Origin: Symsagittifera roscoffensis
Lineage: Eukaryota; Xenacoelomorpha; Acoela; Convolutidae
DNA: 64,000 bases
Assembly: GCF_963678635.1 (NCBI RefSeq)
Contig: NC_087063.1
Coordinates: 79,133,617-79,197,616, forward strand
Reading direction: 5' to 3'
Shown here: piece after piece, positions 12,041 through 24,640 of the stretch
Numbering within the stretch: the stretch's first letter is position 1
How the letters are laid out: each line of letters opens with the position of its first letter
Translations under genes and position numbers: made by a program
Notes under the pieces: model-generated
Told to the model about the DNA's origin: nothing
What the model saw: only the letters and a program-made list of their open reading frames with translations
Database searches by the model: none

Positions 12041-13759
12041 CTGCTTTAATTGACCTTGGACCAAGCTACGTATGCGTTCAGTCAGTGTTGAATAAACTTT
12101 GTTGCTCAAAAACAATAAAAAACATTAAAAAATACTGTAATACAATGAACGCAAAAAACTGGTTAATTTTTATAAAGATTCTTTCATCCTTATGATTTGA
12201 ATATAAAGCGCAATTTTATGTGAGGGTTTGTTTGAAAGGAGAAATTTTTTGTACTTTCGAACCCTTCAAAACAGCTGACAAAATTGATCACATACTAAGA
12301 TGCAGCAAATGAATTAGCTTTTCGATGCTGGGTTCGACAAATTGATGCCAATAGAAAATTCACTGCCTTATTGCGATTGTTATCCAACGAGAAAAAAAGC
12401 GACTAAAGCGGCAGAACAATAAAGAGATTGTGTATAACAAATTTGGCAGAGATTACTTGCTGCAGGCAAAAACCAAAACCTGTTCAAAGTTATGATTGAC
12501 CTTTAGCGATATTTTCTTTCCTGAACAAAATTGAGTTCAACTTTACTGTCGTAGTATAAACAATGAAGCAATCAAAAGTTGTTTTACACCCTCTATTTTT
12601 AAACCATATCATTTGGTTAAATTGCTATTGAATTTTAGTAAAAACTCGAATTTAAGTCTTTTGAATTGGTCCGCTTTTGAACTTCGATCATAAACCAAAT
12701 TTTGATCGATTCAAAGATTTTGGAAAACACGAGTGTAATGTATCAAAAGTCCGATTCAAGAGTATCTTTCTAGTCCATTATAATAGAACCATTTTGACTT
12801 TTTAATCAGTTATTCTTTGTTGTTTTTGCATCAAAATCCAGTGCAAAACCCTTAGACACACGAAACTGCAATTATTATGGTCATAATTAGCAAATTTGTT
12901 ATAGTCGACAATCAAACTAGCATAAAAACTTCTTAATCTTTCACACCTAGCTATCCTAGTAATATTCCATATCCTGGCTTAAACTTTTCAAAAAACTGAA
13001 AAAAAAACTTCGGTTTATACTGACAAAAGTGTTTCACTAAGTCGCAGATGCGTGAAAACTGTAAAAAGACAACCGACTTGATTTTCTCGAGCAAAAAGTC
13101 AATAAATTGTAGCAACTAACGCACAAAAAGTTAAACTATTGCGCCAATTTGTTGGACTCATTTGTTGTGTTTTTTTTTCATATTGCTCCAATCTCACTGA
13201 CTCCATTGGAAGTAAACCAGAAAATGAGAGACTCCCAGTCGGCGGAGAGGGAGCTGCAGGCACTATCAAGTCAATTGCTACTGGGTTTACTTTGAAAATT
13301 GAAAAAATACACGTCTGTTAATTGGCAGTGAAGATGCACAACAGATCGTGTCTATTATTACGTGTGAATGAAAATCGTTGATATGCAAAATGTTGAAACA
13401 TTGCAAAAAAAAAAAATTTCTATTCAAAAAATAGAATGAACCAAGCTTGGCGGAATTTTTTTTCCATGACTTGATTCTCAATCAATTTGCTTAATTCAAC
13501 CTGGTTTGACAGATACGATTTTCATATTTGGAAAAAGCTTAACATACCAGTCGAGACTATTTTATGGTAGAAAAAAATTGTTTGAAAATAACATGATCAT
13601 CATTTGTTTCAATGATAGAATCACTAAAACTAGCCTTTTTTCCATTACAAGAGTTTCATGGCAAGCACTTTTTCTATAAATAAATTCAGTTTTTATATCA
13701 AGTTGCACTCAAAGCTTGTGTTTTACATTTACACTAAGCAACCACGAAATTTTAAAATA
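12041..13759. other. AT-rich stretch without a recognised gene
   Basis: No domain-like ORF. The 60-codon ORF at 13139-13321 and its minus neighbour look like chance. Confidence 0.45.
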
Positions 13760-14210
13760 AAACAAGACTGCTCATATCAGGGCGAAGCCTTGATTGTTCC
13801 GACTGCATTTTAAAGCTTATTGAGCAGTAATAACAATTTAAAAATTAAATGTAATAAATTAAAATGGAAAATTTTTTCGAAAATTTGAGATTTTTTTTTT
13901 AAATCATCCCCCCACACGCCCTATAGAGTACAAAAGAATAGATTTCGCTCCTTGTAACAATTCAGTTATGGCAAATAGGCTTCTTTCTACCAATTTAAAA
14001 CTATTTCTAGGACGGATTAAATCTCCGCGTACGCGTTATTAGCGCGAAATATATCGCGCGTTAATTGTCCCAAAATATATTTTCAAACACAAGCTCAGGG
14101 CAACAATATTTTTTAAATGGTATAAAAAAAATTCCGTTTAAAAATGGCTAGTTAAAATGTCGAAGTTTGTCTGAAGAAAAAACCACTCGAGCACAAATAT
14201 TCAATTATTT
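13760..14210 (-). repeat. Dispersed repeat, copy C (inverted)
   Basis: Reverse complement of copies A and B: GTTCCGACTGCATTTTAAAG near 13797, CCCCACACGCCCTATAGAGT near 13911, GCGCGAAATATATCGCGCGT near 14041, and GGCTAGTTAAAATGTCGAAG near 14145. With copy B it makes an inverted pair around the BEL/Pao remnant. Confidence 0.65.
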
Positions 14211-14554
14211 TCGTATCAAAAGTTGGAACAAAAACCAATAGAGTAAATAGCATCTATTTCTACACAGTGTATTTTATGCCACATGCAAGCTAAAGTATTG
14301 AATTTCAATGAGTAAGATAACAAAAGAATGTAAGACTATGTATCGGGTTATAAAAGTATAGAGATTGATTCTTGACAAAAGGTTCTCGAAAGGAGGGTAT
14401 TTCTATTATTGATTCAAAAAGATTAAATTTTTACAAAAGCAAAAATGATACACCTGCAAGGTCCATTCACCACAGCAAAAAGAAGGGCTGAACTCAAGAT
14501 GACCGTTCAAACACGAGTAATGAAGTACACTTTCCTTGTTTTTGTTTCGTCTTT

Positions 14555-17500
14555 TCATTTATCTTGATTAATGCAGACTAACCAATTAACAATGTCACCA
14601 TGTCCACTCATCGCAGCAACTTTGCCATCTTTATTTTCAATACGGTGTAATGGAGGATCAGACGCTGACCTGCATTTTTTGTATTCGTGATTCAACCATT
14701 GACTGAACTCAAGATGACCCTTTGAACACGAGTAGTGCAGAGATATAGCGCCATCTTTGTCTGGTGATATAATTATTGCACATTTGTCCGATGGTTCCAG
14801 CAATTCCAATAAAACAGAAGCAATTTCAATATTGCCGTCTACAGCAGCGTGATAAAGCACGCTACTCTTGACTTTGTTTCGTGTCTTCATACCTTCCGGA
14901 TCAATTCTGGCAAGCCATCTAACAACGTTAAGTTGATTATTCTGCACAGCAGCCGCAAGAGGCGTGTGTTCATCTTTATCTTGAATTGTGGGTAAGGGAG
15001 GATCGGATTCTGATTTGCATTTCTCGTATTCGTCAATCAACCATTGGCTGAACTCAAGATGACCCTTCAAACACGAGTATTGCAGAGATATAGCGCCATG
15101 TTTGTCTGGTGATATAATTAATGCACAGTTGTCCGATGGTTCCAATAATTCCAGAAAACAGAAGTAATTTCAATATTGCCGTCTACAGCAGCGTAATGAA
15201 GCACACTATTGTTGACTTTGTTTCGTGTCTTCATACCTTCCGGATCAATTTGCAAGCCATCTAACAACGTCAAGTTGATTATTCACCACAGCAGCCGCAA
15301 GAGGCGTGCATTCATCTTTATTTTGAATTGTGGGTAATGGAGGATCGGATTCTGATTTGCATTTCTCGTATTCGTCAACCAACCATTGGCTGAACTCAAG
15401 ATGACCCTTCGAACACGAGTAGTTCAGAGATATAGCGCCATCTTTGTCTGGTGATATAATTAATGCACATTTGTCCGATGGTTCCAACAATTCCAAGAAA
15501 ACAGAAGCAATTTCAATATTGCCGTCTACAGCAGCGTGATGGAGCACACTTCTCTTGACTTTGTTTCGTGTCTTCATACCCTCCGGATCAATTCTGGCAA
15601 GCCATCTAACAACGTCAAATTGATTATTCAGCACAGCATACGCAAGAGGCGTGTCTTCATCTTCATCGTGAATTGTGGGTAATGGAGGATCGGATTCTAA
15701 TTTGCATTTCTCGTATTCGTCAATCAATCATTGGCTGAACTCAAGATGACCCTTCGAACACGAGTAGTGCAGAGATATAGCGCCATCTTTGTCTGGTGAT
15801 ATAATTAATGCACATTTGTCCGATGGTTCCAACAATTCCAAGAAAACAGAAGCTATTTCAATATTGCCGTTTAGAGCAGCGTGATGGAGCACACTTCTCT
15901 TGACTTTGTTTTGTGTCTTCATACCCTCCGGATCAATTCTGGCAAGCCATCTAACAACGTCAAATTGATTATTCAGCACAGCATACGCAAGAGGCGTGTC
16001 TTCATCTTCATCGTGAATTGTGGGTAATGGAGGATCGGATTCTAATTTGCATTTCTCGTATTCGTCAATCAATCATTGGCTGAACTCAAGATGACCCTTC
16101 GAACACGAGTAGTGCAGAGATATAGCGCCATGTTTGTCTGGTGATATAATTAATGCACAGTTGTCCGATGGTTCCAATAATTCCAGAAAACAGAAGTAAT
16201 TTCAATATTTCCGTCTACAGCAGCATAATGAAGCACACTATTGTTGACTTTGTTTCGTGTCTTCATACCTTCCGGATCAATTTGCAAGCCATCTAACAAC
16301 GTCAAGTTGATTATTTACCACAGCAGCCGCAAGAGGCGTCCATCCATCTTTATCTTGAATTGTGGGTAATGGAGGATCGGATTCTGATATGCATTTCTCG
16401 TATTCGTCAATCAATCATTGGCTGAACTCAAGATGACCCTTCGAACACGAGTAGTGCAGAGATATAGCGCCATCTTTGTCTGGTGATATAATTAATGCAC
16501 ATTTGTCCGATGGTTTCAACAATTCCAAGAAAACAGAAGCAATTTCAATATTGCCGTTTGCAGCAGCGTGATGAAGCACACCACTCCTGTCTTTATTTTG
16601 TGTCTTCAAACCTTGCGGATCAATGCTGGCAAGCCAACTAACAACGTTAATTTGATTATTTTGCGCAGCAGCCGCAAGAGGCGTGTGTTCATCTTCATCT
16701 TGAGTTGTGGGTAATGGAGAATCGGATTCTGATTTGCATTTCTCGTATTCGTCAATCAACCATTGGCTGAACTCAAGATGACCCTTCAAACACGAGTATT
16801 GCAGAGATATAGCGCCATGTTTGTCTGGTGATATAATTAATGCACATTTGTCCGATGGTTCCAACAATTCCAAGAAAACAGAAGCAATTTAAATATTGCC
16901 GTCTACAGCAGCGTGATGAAGCACACTACTCTTGACTTTGTTTCGTGTCTTCATACCTTCCGGATCAATTCTCGCAAGCCATCTAACAACGTCAAGTTGA
17001 TTATTCTGCACTGCAGTCGCAAGAGGCGTGTGTTCATCTTTATCTTGAATTGTGGGCAATGGAGGATCGGATTCTGATTTGCATTTCTCGTATTCGTCAA
17101 TCAACCATTGGCTGAACTCAAGATGACACTTCGAACACGAGTAGTGCAGAGATATAGCGCCATCTTTGTCTGGTGATATAATTATTGCAGATTTGTCCGA
17201 TAGTTCCAACAATTCCAAGAAAACAGAAGCAATTTCAATATTGCCGTCTACAGCACCGTGATGAAGCACATTACTCTTGACTTTGTTTCGTGTCTTCATA
17301 CCTTCTGGATCAATTCTGGCGAGCCATCTAACAACGTCAAGTTGATTAATCTGCACAGCAGCTGCAAGAGGCGTGTGTTCATCTTTGTCGTGAATTGTGG
17401 GTAATGAAGGATCGGATTCTGATTTGCATTTCTCGTATTGGTCAATCAACCATTGGCTGAACTCAAGATGACACTTCGAACACGAGTAGTGCAGAGATAT

Positions 17501-20500
17501 AGCGCCATCTTTGTCTGGTGATATAATTATTGCAGATTTGTCCGATGGTTCCAACAATTCCAAGAAAACAGAAGCAATTTCAATATTGCCGTCTACAGCA
17601 GCGTGATGAAGCACATTACTCTTAACTTTGTTTCGTGTCTTCATACCTTCTGGATCAATTCTGGCGAGCCATCTAACAACCTCAAGTTGATTAATCTGCA
17701 CAGCAGCCGCAAGAGGCGTGTGTTCATCTTTGACGTGAATTGTGCTAACGGAGGATCGGATTCTGATTTGCATTTCTCGTATTCGTCAATCAACCATTGG
17801 CTGAACTCAAGATGACCATTCGAACACGAGTTGTGCAGAGATATAGCGCCATCTTTGTCTGGTGGTATAATTAATGCACATTTGTCCGATGGTTCCAACA
17901 ATTCCAAGAAAACAGAAGCAATTTCAATATTGCCGTTTAGAGCAGCGTGATGAAGCACACTTCTCTTGGCTTTGTTTCGTGTCTTCAACCTACCGGATCA
18001 ATTCTGACAAGCCATCTAACAACGTCAAGTTGGTTATACGCTACAGCAGCCGCAAGAGGCGTGCATTCATCTTTATTTTGAATTGTGGGTAATGGAGGAT
18101 CGGATTCTGATTCACATTTCTCGTATTCGTCAATCAACCATTGGCTGAACTCAAGATGACCCTTCGAACACGAGTTGTGCAGAGATATAGCGCCATCTTT
18201 GTCTGGTGATATAATTAATGCACATTTGTCCGATGTTTCCAACAATTCCAAGAAAACAGAAGCAATTTCAATATTGCCGTTTAGAGCAGCGTAATGGAGC
18301 ACACTTCTCTTGACTTTGTTTCTTGTCTTCATACCTTGCGGATCAATGCTGGCAAGCCATCTAACAACATCAAATCGATTAATCTGCACAGCAGCCGCAA
18401 GAGGCGTGTGTTCATCTTTGTCGTGAATTGTGGGTAACGGAGGATCGGATTCTGATTTGCATTTCTCGTATTCGTCAATCAACCATTGGCTGAACTCAAG
18501 ATGACCATTCGAACACGAGTTGTGCAGAGATATAGCGCCATCTTTGTCTGGTGATATAATTAATGCACATTTGTCCGATGGTTCCAAAAATTCCAAGAAA
18601 ACAGAAGCAATTACAATACTGCCGTTCAGAGCAGCGTAATGGAGCACACTTCTCTTGACTTTATTTTGTGTCTTCAAACCTTCCGGATCAATTCTGACAA
18701 GCCATCTAACAACGTCAAGTTGATTATACGCTACAGCAGCCGCAAGAGGCGTGCATTCATCTTTATTTTGAATTGTGGGTAATGGAGGATCGGATTCTGA
18801 TTTGCATTTCTCGTATTCGTCAATCAACCATTGGCTGAACTCAAGATGACCCTTCGAACACGAGTTGTGCAGAGATATAGCGCCATCTTTGTCTGGTGAT
18901 ATAATTAATGCACATTTGTCCGATGGTTCCAACAATTCCAAGAAAACAGAAGCAATTTCAATATTGCGGTTTAGAGCAGCGTGATGAAGCACACCTCTCT
19001 TGACTTTGTTTCGTGTCTTCATACCTTCCGGATCAATTCTGACAAGCCATCTAACAAAGTCAAGTTGATTATACGCTACAGCAGCCGCAAGAGGCGTCCA
19101 TCCATCTTTATCGTGAATTGTGGGTAAGGGAGGATCGGAATCTGATTTGCATTTCTCGTATTCATCAATCAACCATTGGCTGAACTCAAGATTACATTCG
19201 AACACGAGTAGTGCAGAGATATAAAGCCATTTTTGTCTGGTGGTATAATTAATGCACATTTGTCCGATGGTTCCAACAATTCCAAGAAAACAGAAGCAAT
19301 TTCAATATTGCCGTCTACATCAGCGTGATGGAGCACACTTCTCTTGAATTTGTTTCGTGTCTACATACCTTCCGGATCAATTCTGACAAGCCATCTAACA
19401 ACGTCAAGTTGATTATTCGCCACAGCAGTCGCAAGAGGCGTGTCTTCATCTTTATCGTGAATTGTGGGTAATGGAGGATCGGACTCTGATTTGCAATTCT
19501 CGTATTCGTCGATCAACCATTGGCTGAACTCAAGATGACCTTTCGAACACGAGTAGTGCAGAGATATAGCGCCATCTTTGTCTGGTGATATAATTAATGA
19601 ACATTTGTCCGATGGTTCCAACAATTCCAAGAAAACAGAAGCAATTTCAATATTGCCGTTTGCAGCAGCGTGATGAAGCACACCACTCCTGCCTTTATTT
19701 TGTGTCTTCAAACCTTGCGGATCAATGCTGGCAAGCCATCTAACAACGTCAAGTTGATTATTCTGCACAGCAGCCGCAAGAGGCGTTTCTTCATCTTTAT
19801 CGTGAATTGTGGGTAATGGAGGATCGGATTCTCATTTGTATTTCTCGTATTCGTCAATCAACCATTGGCTGAACTCAAGATGACCCTTAAAACACGAGTA
19901 TAGCAGAGATATAGAGCCATATTTGTCTGGTGATATAATTAATCCACATTTGTCCGATGGTTCCAACAATTCCAAGAAAACAGAAGCAATTTCAATATTG
20001 CCGTTTAGAGCAGCGTAATGCAGCACACTTCTCTTGACTTTGTTTCGTGTCTTCATACCTTCCGGATCAATTCTGACAAGCCATCTAACAACGTCAAGTT
20101 GATTATACCACACAGCAGCCGCAAGAGGCGTGTCTTCATATTTATCGTGAATTGTGATTAATGGAGGATCGGATTCTGATTTGCATTTCTCGTATTCGTC
20201 AATCAACCATTGGCTGAACTCAAGATGACCATTCGAACACGAGTCGTGCAGAGATATAGCGCCATATTTGTCTGGTGATATAATTAATGCACATTTGTCC
20301 GATGGTTCCAACAATTCCAAGAAAACAGAAGCTATTTCAATATTGCCGTTTAGAGCAGCGTGATGGAGCACACTTCTCTTGACTTTGTTTCGTGTCTTCA
20401 TACCTTGCGGATCAATGCTGGCAAGCCATCTAACAACGTCAAGTCGATTAATCTGCACAGCAGCCGCAAGAGGCGTGTCTTCATATTTATCGTGAATTGT

Positions 20501-21424
20501 GATTAATGGAGGATCGGATTCTGATTTGCATTTCTCGTATTCGTCAATCAACCATTGGCTGAACTCAAGATGACCATTCGAACACGAGTCGTGCAGAGAT
20601 ATAGCGCCATATTTGTCTGGTGATATAATTAATGCACATTTGTCCGATGGTTCCAACAATTCCAAGAAAACAGAAGCTATTTCAATATTGCCGTTTAGAG
20701 CAGCGTGATGGAGCACACTTCTCTTGACTTTGTTTCGTGTCTTCATACCTTGCGGATCAATGCTGGCAAGCCATCTAACAACGTCAAGTCGATTAATCTG
20801 CACAGCAGCCGCAAGAGGCGTGTGTTCATCTTTGTCGTGAATTGTGGGTAATGGAGGATCGGATTCTGATTTGCATTTCTCGTATTCGTCAATCAACCAT
20901 TGACTGAACTCAAGATGACCATTCGAACACGAGTTGTGCAGAGATATAGCGCCATCTTTGTCTGGTGATATAATTAATGCACATTTGTCCGATGGTTCCA
21001 AAAATTCCAAGAAAACAGAAGCAATTACAATACTGCCGTTCAGAGCAGCGTGATGGAGCACACTTCTCTTGACTTTGTTTCGTGTCTTCATACCTTGCGG
21101 ATCAATGCTGGCAAGCCATCTAACAACGTCAAGTCGATTAATCTGCACAGCAGCCGCAAGAGGCGTGTGTTCATCTTTGTCGTGAATTGTGGGTAATGGA
21201 GGATCGGATTCTGATTTGCATTTCTCGTATTCGTCAATCAACCATTGGCTGAACTCAAGATGACCTTTCGAACACGAGAAGTGCAGAGATATAGCGCCAT
21301 CTTTGTCTGGTGATATAATTAATGAACATTTGTCCGATAGTTCCAACAATTCCAAGAAAACAGAAGCAATTTCAATATTGCCGTTTGCAGCAGCGTGATG
21401 AAGCACACCACTCCTGCCTTTATT
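14555..21424 (-). pseudogene. Disrupted downstream part of the ankyrin array
   Basis: Continuation of the ankyrin-coding array in the frame of the upstream gene, but interrupted. Lesions seen: in-frame stops at 21425-21427 (CAA to TAA), 19832-19834 (TCA to TGA), 19361-19363 (AAG to TAG), 16889-16891 (GAA to TAA), and TGG-to-TGA changes at 16415-16417, 16073-16075 and 15728-15730; one-base losses near 19190, 17990 and 17745; and a minus-2/minus-1 pair restoring frame near 16280/16180, repeated near 15250/15165. The last unit diverges into a capped end (GHGDIVNWLVCINQDK) with its own stop at 14555, so the array once had a natural C-terminus here. Either this is a decaying 3' half, or some lesions are assembly errors in near-identical repeats. 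Confidence 0.8.
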
Positions 21425-24400
21425 TTATGTCTTCAAACCTTGCGGATCAATGCTGGCGAGCCATCTAACAACGTCAATTTGATTATTCTTTACAGCAGCC
21501 GCAAGAGGCGTTTCTTCATCTTTATCGTGAATTGTGGGTAATGGAGGATCGGATTCTGATTTGCATTTCTCGTATTCGTCAATCAACCATTGGCTGAACT
21601 CAAGATGACCCTTGAAACACGAGTATAGCAGAGATATAGAGCCATATTTGTCTGGTGATATAATTAATCCACATTTGTCCGATGGTTCCAACAATTCCAA
21701 GAAAACAGAAGCAATTTCAATATTGCCGTTTAGAGCAGCGTGATGGAGCACACTCCTCTTGTCTATGTCTCGTGTCTTCATACCTTCCGGATCAATTCTG
21801 ACAAGCCATCTAACAACGTCAAAGTGATTAATCTGCACAGCAACTGCAAGAGGCGTGTGTTCATTTTTGTCGTGAATTGTGGGTAATGGAGGATCGGATT
21901 CTGATTTGCATTTCTCGTATTCGTCAATCAACCATTGGCTGAACTCAAGATGACCATTCGAACACGAGTCGTGCAGAGATATAGCGCCATATTTGTCTGG
22001 TGATATAATTAATGCACATTTGTCCGATGGTTCCAACAATTCCAAGAAAACAGAAGCAATTTCAATATGGCCGTCTACAGCAGCGTGATGGAGCACACTT
22101 CTCTTGGCTTTGTTTCGTGTCTTCATACCCTCTGGATCAATTCTGGCAAGCCATCTAACAACGTCAAATTGATTATTCAGCACAGCATACGCAAGAGGCG
22201 TGTCTTCATATTTATCGTGAATTGTGATGAATGGAGGATCGGATTCTGTTTTGTATTTCTCGTATTCGTCAATCAACCATTGGCTGAACTCAAGATGACC
22301 ATTCGAACACGAGTCGTGCAGAGATATAGCGCCATATTTGTCTGGTGATATAATTAATGCACATTTGTCCGATGGTTCCAACAATTCCAAGAAAACAGAA
22401 GCTATTTCAATATTGCCGTCTACAGCAGCGTGATGGAGCACACTTCTCTTGGCTTTGTTTCGTGTCTTCATACCCTCCGGATCAATGCTGGCAAGCCATC
22501 TAACAACGTCAAGTTGATTATACCATACAGCAGCCGCAAGAGGCGTGTCTTCGTCTTTATCGTGAATTGTGATTAATGGAGGATCGGATTCTGATTTGCA
22601 TTTCTCGTATTCGTCAATCAACCATTGGCTGAACTCAAGATGACCCTTCGAACACGAGTTGTGCAGAGATATAGCGCCATCTTTGTCTGGTGATATAATT
22701 AATGCACATTTGTCCGATGGTTCCAACAATTCCAACAAAACAGAAGCAATTTCAATATTGCCGTTTAGAGCAGTGTGATGGAGCACACTTCTCTTGACTT
22801 TGTTTCGTGTCTTCATACCTTGCGGATCAATGCTGGCAAGCCATCTAACAACGTCAAGTTGATTATTCTGCACAGCATACGCAAGAGGCGTCCATCCATC
22901 TTTATCTTGAATTGTGGGTAATGGAGGATCGGATTCTGATTTGCATTTCTCGTATTCATCAATCAACCATTGGCTGAACTCAAGATGACCATCCCAACAC
23001 GAGTCGTGCAGAGATATAGCGCCATATTTGTCTGGTGATATAAATAATGCACATTTGTCCGATGGTTCCAACAATTCCAAGAAAACAGAAGCTATTTCAA
23101 TATTGCCGTTTAGAGCAGCGTGATGGAGCACACTTCTCTTGATTTTGTTTCGTGTCTTCATACCTTCCGGATCAATTCTGACAAGCCATCTAACAACGTC
23201 AAGTTGATTATTCTGCACAGCATACGCAAGAGGCGTCCATCCATCTTTATCTTGAATTGTGGGTAATGGAGGATCGGATTCTGATTTGCATTTCTCGTAT
23301 TCATCAATCAACCATTGGCTGAACTCAAGATGACCATCCCAACACGAGTCGTGCAGAGATATAGCGCCATATTTGTCTGGTGATATAAATAATGCACATT
23401 TGTCCGATGGTTCCAACAATTCCAAGAAAACAGAAGCTATTTCAATATTGCCGTTTAGAGCAGCGTGATGGAGCACACTTCTCTTGATTTTGTTTCGTGT
23501 CTTCATACCTTCCGGATCAATTCTGACAAGCCATCTAACAACGTCAAGTTGATTATTCTGCACAGCATACGCAAGAGGCGTCCATCCATCTTTATCTTGA
23601 ATTGTGGGTAATGGAGGATCGGATTCTGATTTGCATTTCTCGTATTCATCAATCAACCATTGGCTGAACTCAAGATGACCATCCCAACACGAGTCGTGCA
23701 GAGATATAGCGCCATATTTGTCTGGTGATATAAATAATGCACATTTGTCCGATGGTTCCAACAATTCCAAGAAAACAGAAGCTATTTCAATATTGCCGTT
23801 TAGAGCAGCGTGATGGAGCACACTTCTCTTGACTTTGTTTCGTGTCTTCATACCTTGCGGATCAATGCTGGCAAGCCATCTAACAACGTCAAGTCGATTA
23901 ATCTGCACAGCAGCCGCAAGAGGCGTGTGTTCATCTTTGTCGTGAATTGTGGGTAATGGAGGATCGGATTCTGATTTGCATTTCTCGTATTCGTCAATCA
24001 ACCATTGACTGAACTCAAGATGACCATTCGAACACGAGTTGTGCAGAGATATAGCGCCATCTTTGTCTGGTGATATAATTAATGCACATTTGTCCGATGG
24101 TTCCAAAAATTCCAAGAAAACAGAAGCAATTACAATACTGCCGTTCAGAGCAGCGTGATGGAGCACACTTCTCTTGATTTTGTTTCGTGTCTTCATACCT
24201 TCCGGATCAATTCTGACAAGCCATCTAACAACGTCAAGTTGATTATTCTCCACAGCATACGCAAGAGGCGTCCATCCATCTTTATCTTGAATTGTGGGTA
24301 ATGGAGGATCGGATTCTGATTTGCATTTCTCGTATTCATCAATCAACCATTGGCTGAACTCAAGATGACCATCGCAACACGAGTTGTGCAGAGATATAGC

Positions 24401-24640
24401 GCCATATTTGTCTAGTGATATAATTAATGCACATTTGTCCGATGGTTCCAACAATTCCAAGAAAACAGAAGCTATTTCAATATTGCCGTTCAGAGCAGCG
24501 TAATGGAGCACACTTCTCTTGACTTTGCTTCGTGTCTTCATACCTTCCGGATCAATTCTGACAAGCCATCTAACAACGTCAAGTTGATTATACCACACAG
24601 CAGCCGCAAGAGGCGTCCATCCATCTTTATTGACGATAGT
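14555..24640 (-). repeat. 345-bp tandem repeat array, 29 units (ankyrin-coding)
   Basis: The unit is 345 bp (115 residues), shown for example by the identical strings starting at 20221 and 20566. Counting the conserved GHLEFSQWL segment gives 29 units. Each unit contains three ankyrin-like helical pairs: DGAISLHNSCSNGHLEFSQW, HTPLAAAVQNNQLDVVRWL, and SVLHHAALNGNIEIASVFLE. Some neighbours are virtually identical (the block with SCWDG, three in a row between about 22.6 and 23.9 kb, and two in a row between 20.1 and 20.9 kb), pointing to recent unequal exchange or gene conversion. Confidence 0.93.
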
